DNA of 64,000 bases, from NCBI GenBank assembly GCA_013368315.1, contig JAACJM010000064.1:124001-188000 (forward strand), read 5' to 3'. Position numbers and translations under genes: made by a program. Under the pieces are notes generated by a model. It saw only the letters and a program-made list of their open reading frames with translations, made no database searches and was not told the origin of the DNA. Of this stretch, positions 1 through 13,673 are shown piece by piece (positions within the stretch are counted from its first letter, which is position 1; the number at the start of each line of letters is the position of its first letter). Origin of the DNA: Tetrapyrgos nigripes (Eukaryota > Basidiomycota > Agaricomycetes > Agaricales > Campanellaceae).

Positions 1-125
1 AACCCCTTAGAATAAAATGGAAGATTCCAACTCAAGCACACCAAAAGTTGAGATGCAGAGGAATAAATTAATGTACAGTAATGTGACAATGAGAATACAA
101 GAATAGGAATCCAGAAGACCACAAT

Positions 126-1406
<1,281 letters not shown>

Positions 1407-1739
1407 ACTACCTCTTCTCTTATTCTCCTTTTGTTTCTATTTTATCTTCCCTCGCATTTGTACTTGTACATGTATTCTATACCATATGCATATGCCCATG
1501 CAATAAACTAGGGTCCTATGGGGTCTTGTAAAACATAATGTGTCTCTTTTCGTCAATGTCTTTGCCTGTCGCGTGCCAATATTTTGAGCACAGTATAGAT
1601 TGTTTTGGCGGATATGTGTAAATACATGCAGGTATAGGATAGTGTATCCAGAGTATCGAGAGCCGTCCATATTCTTGAGTACTAAAGAATGTCCAGCACG
1701 CAGCTTATTACCATAGTCCCAGTGCACCACTCCCTACGC
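1407..1739. other. H3 3' region, no gene seen
   Basis: This is the space between the H3 stop and the stop of the convergent PSD gene. It contains a poly(A)-like AATAAA at about 1502-1507. No other feature is visible. Confidence 0.6.
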
Positions 1740-3308
1740 TCAGCGATCTCCAAGCCTGCCTAAAGACTCACCCACTCTGACCAGTGTCTCAATCGGTTCA
1801 GCCTCAATTGAGTTCTTCACCAAATCATCATCAAACTTCATACAATCCCTTTCCCAAACCACAACAACCGTACTACCTCCATACTTGAAATAACCAAGTT
1901 CCTCTCCTCTCCTAACGAGCGTACCCTTCTCCTGACCACCTTCAGTCCATACAATTGATCCCACTAATAGAGCACCGATAGCTACTATTGCTATGGACCT
2001 TCCTGCGTGTGGATGAGGTTTTGGGTCTTGGGTAGAGTCGGAAGGAATTGTTTCGGGAAACCGTAGATACAAAATCGACCTGACATTTGACTCGAGAACA
2101 GGAAGGTCCTGGTTGATAGCTTGAGGATTAACGGTGTAGTATGTTCCTTGCGCCAATGGCCCTCCTGCTGTCCATTGAGTTTCATTCTTCTCTTCTCCAC
2201 CTTTTTCGTTTTCGGGATACCCAATCCATGTGATCCCTTCTATAATCGCATCGACAGGACAATGAAACCTGTGATAATCCGCTGGGGCTAGTCTGAATAT
2301 GGCTAAAGAGCCTCCATTAAATCGCATGTTTAATGATGAGGAGCGAGGGGAGAGCGGGACGTCGAGAAGATGAGGGAGAGTGAACAGACGGGATTTTATC
2401 CTAGATGTACCAAGAGTGCCAGTCAATATCGACAAATTGGTCCGAAGACGAAAGGTAGGAATGCATACCAAAATTCCTTCGCCATATCGACGGTTGGGTA
2501 CACGGCCAACCTACAATCGGCCAAGCAACATGCACTGAGAGGATCCTCGAGATTCTGCACTGGTCGGGCATCAGATTTGAGTTTACTGAGCAGGTATGTC
2601 AGTGTAAGAGAAGACGGAATAAGACGCGATAGGGACACACCGATAGAAGAAATCGTTGAAGCATCCATACTTTGAGATATCCGGTTCCTCCAGCTCCTCT
2701 ATATCGATATTATACGTCTTGATGAAACTGAGTATCGACTTGACCGACTCTGGCGAATCATAAATCTTCCCCTGCTTCACCGACTGTTCCTTCAAAATCT
2801 CCTTCACCGTCTTATTCTCCAACAGCTTGATTTCTAAATCCCCATAAAACAATAGATGCATCCCAATCCTCGCATAGATTGGCATAGTCTCGAAAATCCT
2901 CTCTCCTGTCTCTCTGACGACGACAAAGTTCCCTATGTGGTATTTTGCTGCAAGACGTTCGAGTCCGGGGATGAGTTTACGCAGTCCCGGGATTTCCAGG
3001 AGGTTTATGGTGTAGCTTTCGATTCCATGAGAGACGTCCTCGTCGGCAGAATGCTCAACGAGATACGATAGTGCTTTGACGAGGTCTTCCGGAGAGGTAT
3101 CAGGGATGTCTTTGGGGTGCTTTTCGACGGGTTTGTCCTCCCCACCATGGATTGCTGCGAGGTTAGCTGCGGTTAGGTGTTGTGGCGACCATTTAGATGT
3201 AGTGAGCGTAGATGTAGTGACGCGTGATGAGGAAGAGGAGGATTTATGACGACCTTGAAGGAATTTGAGAGGTTTCGGAAGAGACAAGCCGGGTATCGTC
3301 GGTGCCAT
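1740..3308 (-). CDS. Phosphatidylserine decarboxylase-family enzyme
   Basis: Members of this family use a self-generated pyruvoyl group to decarboxylate phosphatidylserine or, in some fungal relatives, amino acids. Exons are 2641-3308, 2469-2585 and 1740-2400, giving 1446 nt and 481 residues in one intact frame. Visible family motifs are FNDFFYRKLK with ARPV shortly after, DYHRFHCPVDA with the catalytic His region, and a C-terminal FKYGGST, where the family self-cleaves just before the serine. There is no obvious membrane anchor, mitochondrial presequence or C2 domain, so it is a short soluble type. An in-frame GTG 21 nt upstream was not preferred over the ATG at 3306-3308. The substrate cannot be decided from sequence: phosphatidylserine is the default, but the size also fits basidiomycete amino-acid decarboxylases of the same fold. 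Confidence 0.88.
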
Positions 3309-3598
3309 GGGTATCCCGAGCAAGATCACTCGGTTTTATACAGATATCCTCCCCTTATTTTTAGCTTCGCACCCCCTGGATCAGATTCAGTCTACGTTGC
3401 TATTTTTGTTATGGTGTCTAGCAGTACCTCGCCTTTTAAGGTTTAGACCTCTCCTATGAAGTAGTGCCGTACTGGTCTAGGCTGCCTCTATACTTGGTGT
3501 TTGAGAAGTCTAAGGGACTTATTACTTGGCAAAAGGTATGGTCCACACAAGATCGCCAGAACGCGACCACAATAGTTACACTGCACCAGGGGTATTTT

Positions 3599-5252
3599 CT
3601 ATTCACCCTCCCTGCCAATGAGCTCCCCAATCCAAATCTCCACCGGTCCTCTTCCCTCTTCCTCAGAGTCTGCTGCAGACCCCGATCCTTCTCCTTTGCC
3701 TCCTCCCGGTAGACGAGAAGCTCCAGGCACTTCATCAACTTTTGTCATCCTGAAACCAACTTGACTTGAAAGCGTACGGAATAGCTCTCGTTCGGCTCGA
3801 TCGCGTTGTTTGTACCCAATGAGAATCAGAGGGTACTTGGTTTCATCCTCGGAATATCCTGCTGCTGTAGATAAAGACAAAGAACCAAGTTGAACAAGAT
3901 CCCTAATTGTTTTGACTAGTGAAGGGAACGACGAGGTGTTGTATGTTACATCTGCCATTCTGCATGTATACGTGTCAGAGGGAGTGCAAATGACGGTGGT
4001 AATAAAGTGACACGCACATAATCATATCCAGTCTACCCTTGCCTTTCTCCCCAAACTGGTGAGCAAACTCTGGTAATGGTTCGTCCCAATCTAATACTTC
4101 GGGGATTGGGGTGCACCCTAGGTCGAGCACGGCCGTTGATTCCGTGCCCGGCGACAACACCAGACTTCTTCCGGGTATTTGAGGTGTTGTGGACGAAACA
4201 GATGAGACGAGTGAGGATACAGAAGAACGGAAGAGGTGAGTATTGGAAGAGATATTTTGAGTCAGGAGCGGCAGAGCAGATGCTGTTGTTGATCCGTCAG
4301 TAAGAAAGGTACAAAATGTAATCGAGAAATCACAAACGCAAGTCAGTAGTGTATATCGATCCGACGTTCTCTTGCTGGCTTGATTCTTCTCCTGGTTCTA
4401 GCGATGCAACCAACTTGGCAGTGAGACAATCTGCGCGTAAAGCACCCAGTGTTATTGCTACTATGCCGGTTCCAGCACCTACGTTGAGGGAAAGAGTTAG
4501 AAAGGCAGCATCAGATAACAGTATTCGTAGACGCACCCAGCTCGATAACATTCCTCGCCTCGACCGAAAACAACACGTTCTTCAGCTTTTGCACCAATGG
4601 ATTTTGAATTTGCTCCTTCGCGATATCAGCTAGCCACGAGCTCAGCCCAATTCCTGAATCCCATATTTTCTAACGTGAGGATACATCAATTGGATGGAAT
4701 AGACCAGCCGTAGAAAACACGCAAGACGTACCATACCTTATCCAAATCAAACGAAGTCTGCTCTGTTATCTTCATCGACGCGACTTTGGCTGTGGATTCA
4801 CTGGCGGTAGGAAGAGGGAAACGATATACCCTCTCAATCCTCTCTTGCTTTCCTTTTGCCTTCACCGCGTTTTTCGTGAACGTAATAGGCATTGATATCA
4901 CAGAAAACGGATGTGTCCTGCCAAACTCCTTTGAACCCTCAGTAAAACCGATGTAAGGCCCGACATTCGGACTTGCACACAGAACCAGCCTATAGGATTG
5001 TCCTTCTCGTACACCGAAAGGAGGAGGTACAGAAAGTTCTTTATATGCATTGGATTGACGCCAAGTAGTTAGCTTGAGTGGTGAGGATGGTTTCGTGGTT
5101 AATACGGTAGGGCTCCAGGAATAGTAGATGTCTTGCTCGTTATCGTATAAATTTGTACGCAGATCATTGGCAATCTGGGGAGTGATTGTTATTGGAAAAG
5201 ATGGGATAGATTGCGCAGGTGGTGGTCGCAGGAAGGAAATGTACCAGAACAT
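3599..5252 (-). CDS. Family-16 (METTL21-like) protein methyltransferase
   Basis: This is probably an S-adenosylmethionine-dependent protein-lysine methyltransferase of the Methyltransf_16 group. Read on the minus strand, the N-terminal exon begins MFWYISFLRPPP at 5252. A later exon carries WDSGIGLSSWLADIA and then ELGAGTGIVAI, the SAM-binding motif I split by an intron near 4530. Next come LDWDEPLPEF and ADVTYNTSSFP, a hallmark of this family, also split by an intron at about 3959-4010. The last exon ends at 3599 after an acidic, glycine-rich tail. At least five short introns are needed. Yeast Efm6-type eEF1A methyltransferases are the nearest class by motif, but the substrate is inferred. 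Between its stop and the PSD start are about 290 bp without a gene. Confidence 0.8.
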
Positions 5253-5546
5253 AATGCCGGACGGCAAATCTAGATGCTCGTAGTAGACTACAGCTCAACT
5301 ACAGCTACTATTCTGTCATATCTGCTACACTTGGTCTCATCTTGCTCAGTATGCACACCTCCATTCTCTCAATCAACAGCCACTCGCAGTACATCAGCCT
5401 TCCCAAACAGGGAGCACCTTGGTCTTCTGGCATTCCTTCACCACGAAACCCAAACGAAACCACTACTTGGGGGCGGAAAAGCTAGGTCTTGAGCAACAAA
5501 AAATAGTCGACTCAAAAGGCACTTCCGCACTCGGCGGCCAGGATCA

Positions 5547-8500
5547 CTAATCCTCAACGTGTTGGACTTTCCCAATTTTCCAGGTCTGTAAGCAACGATT
5601 ACGAGGGCCAATAGCACAAATGGAAATTGATCTTACCGGAACCCAACCACGGTCTCCATTACTTGTTTTCACAACCTATAATCAACCATCAGCATTAAGT
5701 GCAGCGACAAGTGCAGAAATCCGCACATAAGACCAATGATTGTAGTGTTTGTAAACTACCAAGTGCTCATCCTTGACCAGATAAAGTTCTGATACTGATT
5801 CCCCTTTCTTCTTGTAATCCACCAAAGCAACTCCAGGGGAACTTGTTGAAATGAAACTTGATGGTAAGATGGGTGATCGGGATGCAAAGTCTCCCGTTAC
5901 TTCAGTGGCAGAGGCCACCGCTTCAGATATTGGCACACGTGTTTCCAAAAGGCAACCTGCAGGAACCCATCCTTGCTTGCTCTCTGCATTCCCTAATCCA
6001 GTTGTATCGCGCTCAACAACCCACCATCCGCGAGCTTTGGACATGACAACAAACCTGTCATCCCTGTCAAAGAACAATCTTAGAAAAACCAATGATACAA
6101 ATTCAAATGAAGAACGTACACATTGACATCAAACTCGTCATCTTGCTCAGCCATGTATGGAAAAATTGCGACGGCGTATGTTACAGGACAAACCTGGACT
6201 GAATCTTCTCGGTACACCATCCCTGACGGATCGCGGGTAGTAGATTTCTGTGTCTGTCGTCGAAGAGCGTGCTTCTCCTGAGCTACGACAACGGGCGGCC
6301 GGATATCGTTGACATGCTTTAGCATGAAGACGGGTTCTTCCTTGGCTTTCTTCATGTTCTGGAAAAGAAGAAGAGGTTTTTCATCATAACTCAAGCAACG
6401 GTCGATACGTTTGCCTAGGAGGGTTATCAGCAAAACAGTCTCAATGTTATAGATCACAGCGTACCGTGCAGGAAATAGCATATGAATAACACAAAGCTTT
6501 CCCACTGATCTACTCCAATGTTATACTTCTTGAGAGCAGCAGGTAGCACCTTCCAAACGGGATCATCTTTACTGATTTTGAAGCTCTTTATCAAATATGA
6601 TTTTGCTTCTACTATGCTTGGAAGATGTTCTGGAGGGGGACCACTTGATTGGAGAGAAGACACGTCTACGGATATTGTTTCGGAAGATTCATTAGGCAAT
6701 GCAGCAGAATCAGGTATGCCCCGGAAATCTATTGCTGAAATTTTGGTCAGAAAAGTTGTGAACAAAACAAGAAGTTGGACTTACACGTCGATGCGGGATT
6801 AATGGCACTGCTCCCAACATCGTACCCTATGTCAGTCATCAGCTTCTCCCAATCCTCAACCTTTGGTAGCTCTCCATTGTCCATAAGGACATCTACGTCG
6901 GTGATTAGCCCTCCCGTGACAGGATCCTGCAATTTCACATAAGAAATCGGGATAAGTCCAGGCCAACTCGTCTGGCCGAACACCCGTGCTGCGAACCATT
7001 CCCGATTGCTATGGGCAACTACAGAGATGATGTCTCCTCGCTTAGCATCCAGTTCGTTAGGGTTTTGTGACTCGAAATCATACATCACAGTCCCATGGTA
7101 ATATCGGTGTAAAAGGGGCCCAGGGGCGGATGTACTGGAAAATGACAGTTAGGGACATATAACAAAAATAATCTGCGAGTCATTTACGGGCGAGAAGTAG
7201 ACTGCATAGTTGCATCTGAAAATATCTCCTCTGGAAGCAAAGTTCGAGAATCAAAAGGTTTCAGAAAGGTCTCCAATTCCGACCCAGTAGGGCATAACTC
7301 GGGATGTCGGATATCGTTCCAGAAACGAGAAGGTAGAGGATAAACCCAGCGGTCTGCGGGGGCAATTTCCTTCCCATCTTCAAATCTACTAGGTAAAGTA
7401 TCAGCTAGAGGTCTCGCAGAGGCTTCTTCGTCCCAACAATCTTCCATGATTGCCCAGACCTCGTCATTGACCCAAAGTTCGTTTGGTGGTCTGATAGGTC
7501 GGTTGCCTTTGATCAGCTCAAAGACTATTGCAGCATCATGCTGACAATGATGAAACGGTAGTTGACCGGTGAAGATCTAGAAATAAACAAGATTATTGCA
7601 TTGCACCGGATATCAAGATGAGTAGCTACTTCATAACACACACATCCGAATGCATAGACATCGCTCTGATAGGAAGCTCGCTGATTCTTCATCATGCACT
7701 CAGGTGCTAGCCATCTGGCAGTACCCTGCACCGCACGACTGCTCCTCGATGTCATTGTGAAGGCCTCGGACTCTATCACCCGAGAAAGACCGAAGTCAGC
7801 TATCGTCGCTCTTCCTCCAGCGGTGATGAGGATATTCACCTGTTGGAGAAGATGTGAAACGTGTCTGAATGAATGAACCTATGAGACTCACTCCTTTAAG
7901 GTCGCCATGAATAATTTTCTCACCGTGAAGGTAAGCAAGACCGCAAGCAACGTCGTAAGCCTAATGGTTATGGGAAACAGCGAAGATTATCAGAAGGAGC
8001 CACTATCAATAATGAAGCAATATACCAAAGTGAGACGATCTGTATATCCATGAGAACCATCTGCGAGATAATGGTTCAAATTGCCATTGTCCATCCAGGG
8101 TGAAATCAGACAGATTCTCTGTTTACTCGCGTCCAGAAAATATAATCCCAAGAAAGGGAGAACGTTGGGATGATCCAGCTGCCTCCAGACGATGGCCTCT
8201 TTCAAGAATTCCTGCAAGGTTGATCAATATAATTACTTTTTCAAAAAGAAATTCTTTCAAACCACCTTCATCAACTTTTGCACCTCCGAATCGCCATATA
8301 TCTTGACGACTTTCAGACAAGACACTTCGCCTCCCAATAAGCCTTTCCAGATCTCTCCGAATCCCCCGGCCGTAACAGGATGGTCACCAATTTTCTGAAC
8401 ATTATTCAGAGCAAGGCAACTGGGATAAAGACCAGAGTTCTTTGACAGACGGAGCATAGCAGTGGAAATTTTTGACCGCAGTCTTTTCTCGACGTCAGGG

Positions 8501-10284
8501 TGATCGCATAGCTGATAAAAGCGACATCAGAGACTAGTCGAGTACTTAATGTGTGGACACGTACCGTCTGGAGCAAGTCCAACAGCGATTGCGCAAGAGT
8601 CCCCTGCTGTTCTAATAACCTCTGGTATTCATTCCGGTCGCCAATCATCGACTCCAGGCGCTTGATAACAGTGTCTGCGCTGATCAAACCTTCTTCATCA
8701 ACGTCTTCATTATCGACAGAGCCCAGATGGATGCATTTGTCCATTTTGGAAGGTACGTTAATCTCAAGTGCGTCAAGACCAGCCTCCAGGACATGATCCC
8801 AGCTAAGCAGCCGTTGGTTATAATCCTTGACCATTTTTCCACCCCAGTCTCCGAATATCAACAGCTTGTTATGCTCTTTCCAAAAACAGCAGCCAAACCA
8901 CGAGCCGGTCTTAGTTGCTGCCCCCAGATCGAAACGCGACCATGTCATGGCCACGAGATCAAGCGCCCAAACAGAACAAGAACAGTAGTTCTGAGCGTAA
9001 TATGTGCCGGTCATTATCAGGTGGGTGCCAGCAATTGCTCCTCTGGGGAAACGAAGACCGGAAGGGAGGACTGTGCCGGAAGTAAAAGGAGACGAAAGGT
9101 CTTGAATTGTCAAATGGGCATCGGATAGCACGGACAACTTTAAGAGCTCGCGCTTCACTTCAGTGAACTATATGAAAGGCCAACCTTTGTCAAAGTGAGG
9201 CGCGAGGGATATAACAGGAACGCACGTTATAGTTGTTGTAGAGGTATATTTTATCCTCGGAAGACGCAGCTAAACTGCGATAGGCTCCAAAGCAACCGGA
9301 AATTTGACGTCTCTCTTTCCATGTTCTCGTTGAAAGATTATACACGCATATATCTTCGAGCCAGTTATTGTCAAGATCTTGACCACCGATGATAACGAGT
9401 TGATTTGAGATCACAGAAGAGATATGGGCGTAACGAGCTTGCGGAATGGATACCTGGGGAGCTGAGGGTGAAGATTGGATTATTGGAAGCCAACGCCGAG
9501 TGCCGAGATCAAAAAAGCGGACGTCACTAAGCGTACAGAATTCGCTTGAAGAAAAGGGCTGGTCACCCATTCCTCCAAATATCACCAGTTTGTTATCCCC
9601 TGGCATAGTTAAGCTTGATAGATATGCATTATAAGGATGCTCTCACAAGTGTCTGCACTATGAAAATAACGCGGCGTTGGCGCTTCGCCTTGAGAAAACG
9701 GTTTGATCCTCTCCCAAATGAGAGATTCCAAATCGAATACATAAAGGTCAGAGAAAATCTGACGGACACCATCACGGTCGCCGCGACCACCCTGGTGTAA
9801 AGTAAGAATCGGTTCGACGGGAAGGAATAGTAAAACGCACGAATAGATACACCTTCGACCCAACTACCGTCGTCGATGCACCCTAAACATTGTCTTGAGC
9901 CAAGGACCACGGACAGCAAAGCAACAGACACACGAATAGTTTTGGGGGAACATCTCCCAATGTCTGGCGGCGTCGGGCAGGGAGGACGCGTCGAGGTATA
10001 CTGTGTTCTGCACTTCTTGTTGTTCTCACTTGTCCCTGCGTTGGATGAATTGTATGTTGTGTTTCGGAAGAGGGTGTATAGTCAGAAGTATCCTCCCCAG
10101 ATGAGCCTGCTTCTTCTCCGTCGCAGCTTTCGTTATCGGGGGAACTTGACACGGGCGACTGCAGTAGTCAGGGGGAGAAACGTAAGGCTGAGAATTTTTT
10201 GTCGCTTCTCCTGCTTACCAGCTGAATCGCGGCCTCTCTTCTTCGGGAATATCTCGTTAGTGAAAATTTCAGAGATTGGGACAT
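5547..10284 (-). CDS. Kelch - TKL kinase - SH3/Ras-binding-like/SH3/SH3 fusion protein
   Basis: This gene reads as one polypeptide of roughly 1,100-1,200 residues over many short introns. The ATG at 10282-10284 starts MSQSLKFSLTRY. A low-complexity acidic stretch is followed by kelch blades (YLFGG near 9860, LVIFGG near 9590, LVIIGGQD near 9390, LLIFGDWGG near 8850). The pre-kinase module LLDLLQT ends near 8575. A TKL kinase follows: AGGFGEIWKG near 8350, lysine in CLKVVKIY, HGDLKG, DFGLS, APE. Past the kinase, a 53-nt intron (7135-7187, GTAAAT...TTCCAG, CTAAC branch site) joins it in frame to SH3-1 (VMYDFESQNPNEL), a Ras-binding-like domain near 6290-6560 (CLSYDEKPLLLF, VFMLKHVNDIR), then two more SH3 domains ending at 5547. 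The first P-loop glycine is alanine, and HRD is replaced by HGD. A signalling scaffold role is inferred. The alternative is two genes only about 100 bp apart. Confidence 0.78.
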
Positions 10285-10510
10285 GTAGTTTAGTATGTGC
10301 AGGTAGAGGAAAGCAATGAAAAACGACTTAGAAACAAGCGCCTCTCAACAGCTATCTTAAGGTCCATCATCGTGTCAGTCAAACAATCAAAGTAGTGGTA
10401 CACAGACACCATATATGTATGGAGTAATGTCAAGGAGAATACAACTGGATTGTAAAGAAAAAGAATCGTTTTAAGCATTCATGCAGGCAAGAGTTCCTCT
10501 CGTCCTTCAA

Positions 10511-12831
10511 TCACGCATCCGAGTCATCCGAATCATCCAACAAGGGTATAAACCTACGGCCTTCTCTCTACAAGAGAGAGAAAAAAAGTAGACACCGGCT
10601 GCATGAGCGAGGCAGCATATCCGTAGCAGAAGAAAACTCACAAAAGGCGACCTTCTCCTTCTCGACGGACCAGTCCCAGGAATCGGGATCCCCATAGCCA
10701 TGTTACCAGACCCAGTCCCTGTCCCAGCTGGCAAAATCCCCATCGCGCGATTCTGCATCACCGGTGCCGGTGTGCCTTGGACATGACTTATGGGATGGTT
10801 GACTAAAGTACCAGTGCCGGAACTGGCACTCGTCATGGACAGTATACCGGGCTGAGCATGAGGTGCGTGAGGCCAAACGCCTCCTTGCATTCGAGCAGCA
10901 GCGTTAAGCGGTGCATGTGCATCGAGATGAGATTGAGTAGAATTGAAATTGTGATTATGGGTCGGGGGCTGGAGCTGAGCATGATGGTTATATGCATTAA
11001 AGTTGTGTCTATGCGTGGTAGTGGTAGTGCTGGTTTGTTGGTTCAAAGCAGAAGTGGAGGCAGAGGAAGCATGTGAGATGTGTCGTTGGTGTTGTACATG
11101 AGGAGATTGAGCAGCAATTGTTTGAGCGTGAGAAGGAGCAGGAAAGGGAACAGGAACATCATGGAACAGTGACATCGTATTAGAAGATGGAGCAACCGCA
11201 TTGGAAAGAAGCGGGGGGTGAAGACCGGGTTTATGTGAGGTTAACCTGTGGACAGACGCCGAGGAAGGCAGATTCCGTTGATCAGCATGCATGTGGAGGT
11301 CGTCACTATTATCGGGAGCAGCGACAGTGGATGATGCAGGCAGTAAATGGGATGATAACGCTGGTGAGTGCTGCGGACGGCGTGCAGGTGCACCGACTGG
11401 TGACGAAAACTTTTCAGACATTATAATCAATCCAGTCTGGTTAGGCTGTGGTCCATCAATAACGGAAACCGTAGGAGAACGTTCAATAACATCTGGGCGG
11501 CGACTAATATCAGAGCTACGTCTGGCAAGATCTTCGTGAAGGGGTCGGTGACCTTGTGCCATCAGCGATAATCCAGCTAGTGGTCGACGAGGAGTCTTCG
11601 GATCTTGACGCGATAGAAAGGACGATTTTTGTTTCAGGGATGCTAGTAGTACCGATTTGGATTTGGCTGAGTTTCGATGTCTAGAACTTGTGACGGATAC
11701 TCTGCCGAGAGGACTGGAATGAGTGTGATGCGTAGAGACTCGGGAACTCTGTCTAGCATGTCGTCCACCTGATACTTCATTCTCCTCTACTCGTCTCCTT
11801 TTGCTTGTTGGGGAACCAGAGTTCGTTTCTTTTCGTGAACGTTTATTGGATGCACGGCTGACTGACAACGTCGGGGGGATAGCAAGACCAGTCGACTTCT
11901 GAGGTGGAGTGGCTGTGATCTGAATGGACTTCAAAGAAACTGACAAGGAATCGTTGATCGTATTGCGTGCGCTTTCGATGTGCAATGGAATTGCTTGAAG
12001 TAGAGGCAGGAGGGGTAGCAGTGCAGTCAGGATAGTTCCTTGTTGTTCTTGAATCGTTTGTAGCACTTGGGCTTGAGCCTGAAGGGCTTGCGAGTGAGTT
12101 GGGTAGAGCTAACGCAAACCATGTCACTTTTAGCAAAGGTCGACGTATGAGGAAGAAGCATACCATTTGCAAAGCATCTATACGCTTGCTGAGATTCTCC
12201 AAACGAGTATCCACGGTGTTGTAAAGTTGTTCCATCTTCTCTGCTTGCGCTGGCTTGCCCATAGACTTTTGGAGCTCGGTTTGACTCCGATTTACTGCCA
12301 ACGACGGAATACGTTAGTCAGTCCACATAAATGCGTCGAAAATAGGTATAAAAATATGCCGGTGCATTCCGGTAACATGTAAGGGGGGAAAGATCCGAGA
12401 TTGGCAAAGATGTACTCACCTAAATCCAAAATGTCACCCATCGTACTCTCATGCTCGTCCCTAAACAATCTCTTCACGACCATGATCTCCTGCCTGGCGT
12501 CATCCACAGTAGAAGTAAGGCTTTCCACTTGTTCTCCGAACTTTTGCAAGTTGGCCTGTGTATCGTGTAAGAGGATACGCGTCGAAGTACCATGCTTGTC
12601 CTGAGGCGTCATCGGATGTGGAGGCAGATCAGAATTACCACTAGCATGAGGGAAACTAGAGCTAGGAGCTGGGAGAGCAGAATCTTTCCGTAGGAGATGA
12701 GACCATAGCACGGAAGACCCGTGCGGTCGGCTTTGGGATCCCTGAGTGACTTGAGTTAACTTTTGGGTACCATGGTCGGAGGTCGAAGGCGTGCTTGTCA
12801 ACGTCACACTAGATGTTGGTATCGAGGTCAT
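10511..12831 (-). CDS. Serine/histidine-rich coiled-coil nuclear protein, unknown function
   Basis: I do not recognise this protein. The ATG at 12829-12831 starts MTSIPTSSVTLTSTPSTSD. The N-terminal third contains heptad-like segments (ANLQKFGEQVESLTSTVDDA, then KMEQLYNTVDTRLENLSKRI after an intron) that predict a coiled coil. A basic stretch near 11780, KRSRKETNSGSPTSKRRRV, looks like a bipartite nuclear localisation signal. The long central part is rich in Ser, His, Pro, Asn and Thr and is probably disordered. The last exon ends FIPLLDDSDDSDA, an acidic tail, at 10511, joined through an intron with GTGAGT near 10640. It lies 227 bp upstream of the fusion kinase start on the same strand. A transcriptional or chromatin role is possible but not shown. 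Confidence 0.7.
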
Positions 12832-13673
12832 CGCCAGTAGCAGCGTGAATCCAAGAGCGGTAGGTGTCGAGGTTGTGTCTGGAGACGAGAGGTGCAGTCA
12901 AGCCTGGTCGAATTCAACCCGCGCAAAGTCACGCGTCCTTCGACCTTTTCTGCTAGTACATACCCTCATCCACTTACCTCCAACCGCAAATGAACACTGA
13001 AATGTTCCGGATTTGCTCTGTTAATCTTCTGGAAGCCTGAAAATACCCCAAATCGTGGATCTGACGAAGACAAGCAATAGGGTCGCTGCACTCTCGCAAC
13101 ATCTTTACATAAATTGTTGTCCTGCTGGCTGCCAACCCATATTCTGTATGTAAGTTTCTGTTTATACTCTGCTCAGGCTTAGACAGGTTGACTGTAGTCC
13201 ATTGTTGAAACAGCATTCGTATATTCCGATGAGTCATTTGCAGTAGAGTCGAATTCCTCTTCATCACTAGAATTTGATTGTCAGCCCGTGCCATGCTTTA
13301 AGACGAGCTCATGGTAAACACGCATTTGCAGACTTTATCGTAGCTGGCTCGATATTGATGCAAAACGACCGTATGTCTGGCATTTTTTTCTCGACTAGAT
13401 TTGCAGATATTCATCATCTCTTGTACTTAGGCAGGTGATAGTCTAACCCACGACCCCTCTTTGAGACTCCTCCAAGTGTGTTTGCGAGACACTGCAAGAG
13501 ATTGCCTGCTTAGTAACCTTTCACTTTAATATACAGACCAGACAGCTATAGCTATGTGACCCGCATTGAGTCTGACGAGCGTTTCTTGATGCCACCGCAT
13601 GCTCAACATGAGGTTGGCGACGTCCATGACGCATATAAACCGCCTGGTCTCGAGCTGATCCATCATCTCCTGC
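12832..13673. other. Divergent intergenic region
   Basis: This 842-bp region separates the divergent coiled-coil gene and the second TKL kinase. A GTAAGT donor on the minus strand near 12980 suggests an intron in the 5' leader of the coiled-coil gene. A CATATAAA box near 13632-13639 is about 40 bp before the kinase ATG. No convincing coding exon was found. Confidence 0.5.

Noticed and set aside
1740..3308. Psilocybin-type tryptophan decarboxylase (PsiD)
   Set aside because: Same fold and similar size, but no cluster partners nearby and the motifs do not decide the substrate.
12974..13294. 106-codon minus-strand open frame
   Set aside because: No motif. It ends at a GTAAGT donor, so it is more likely a leader exon or non-coding sequence of the coiled-coil gene.
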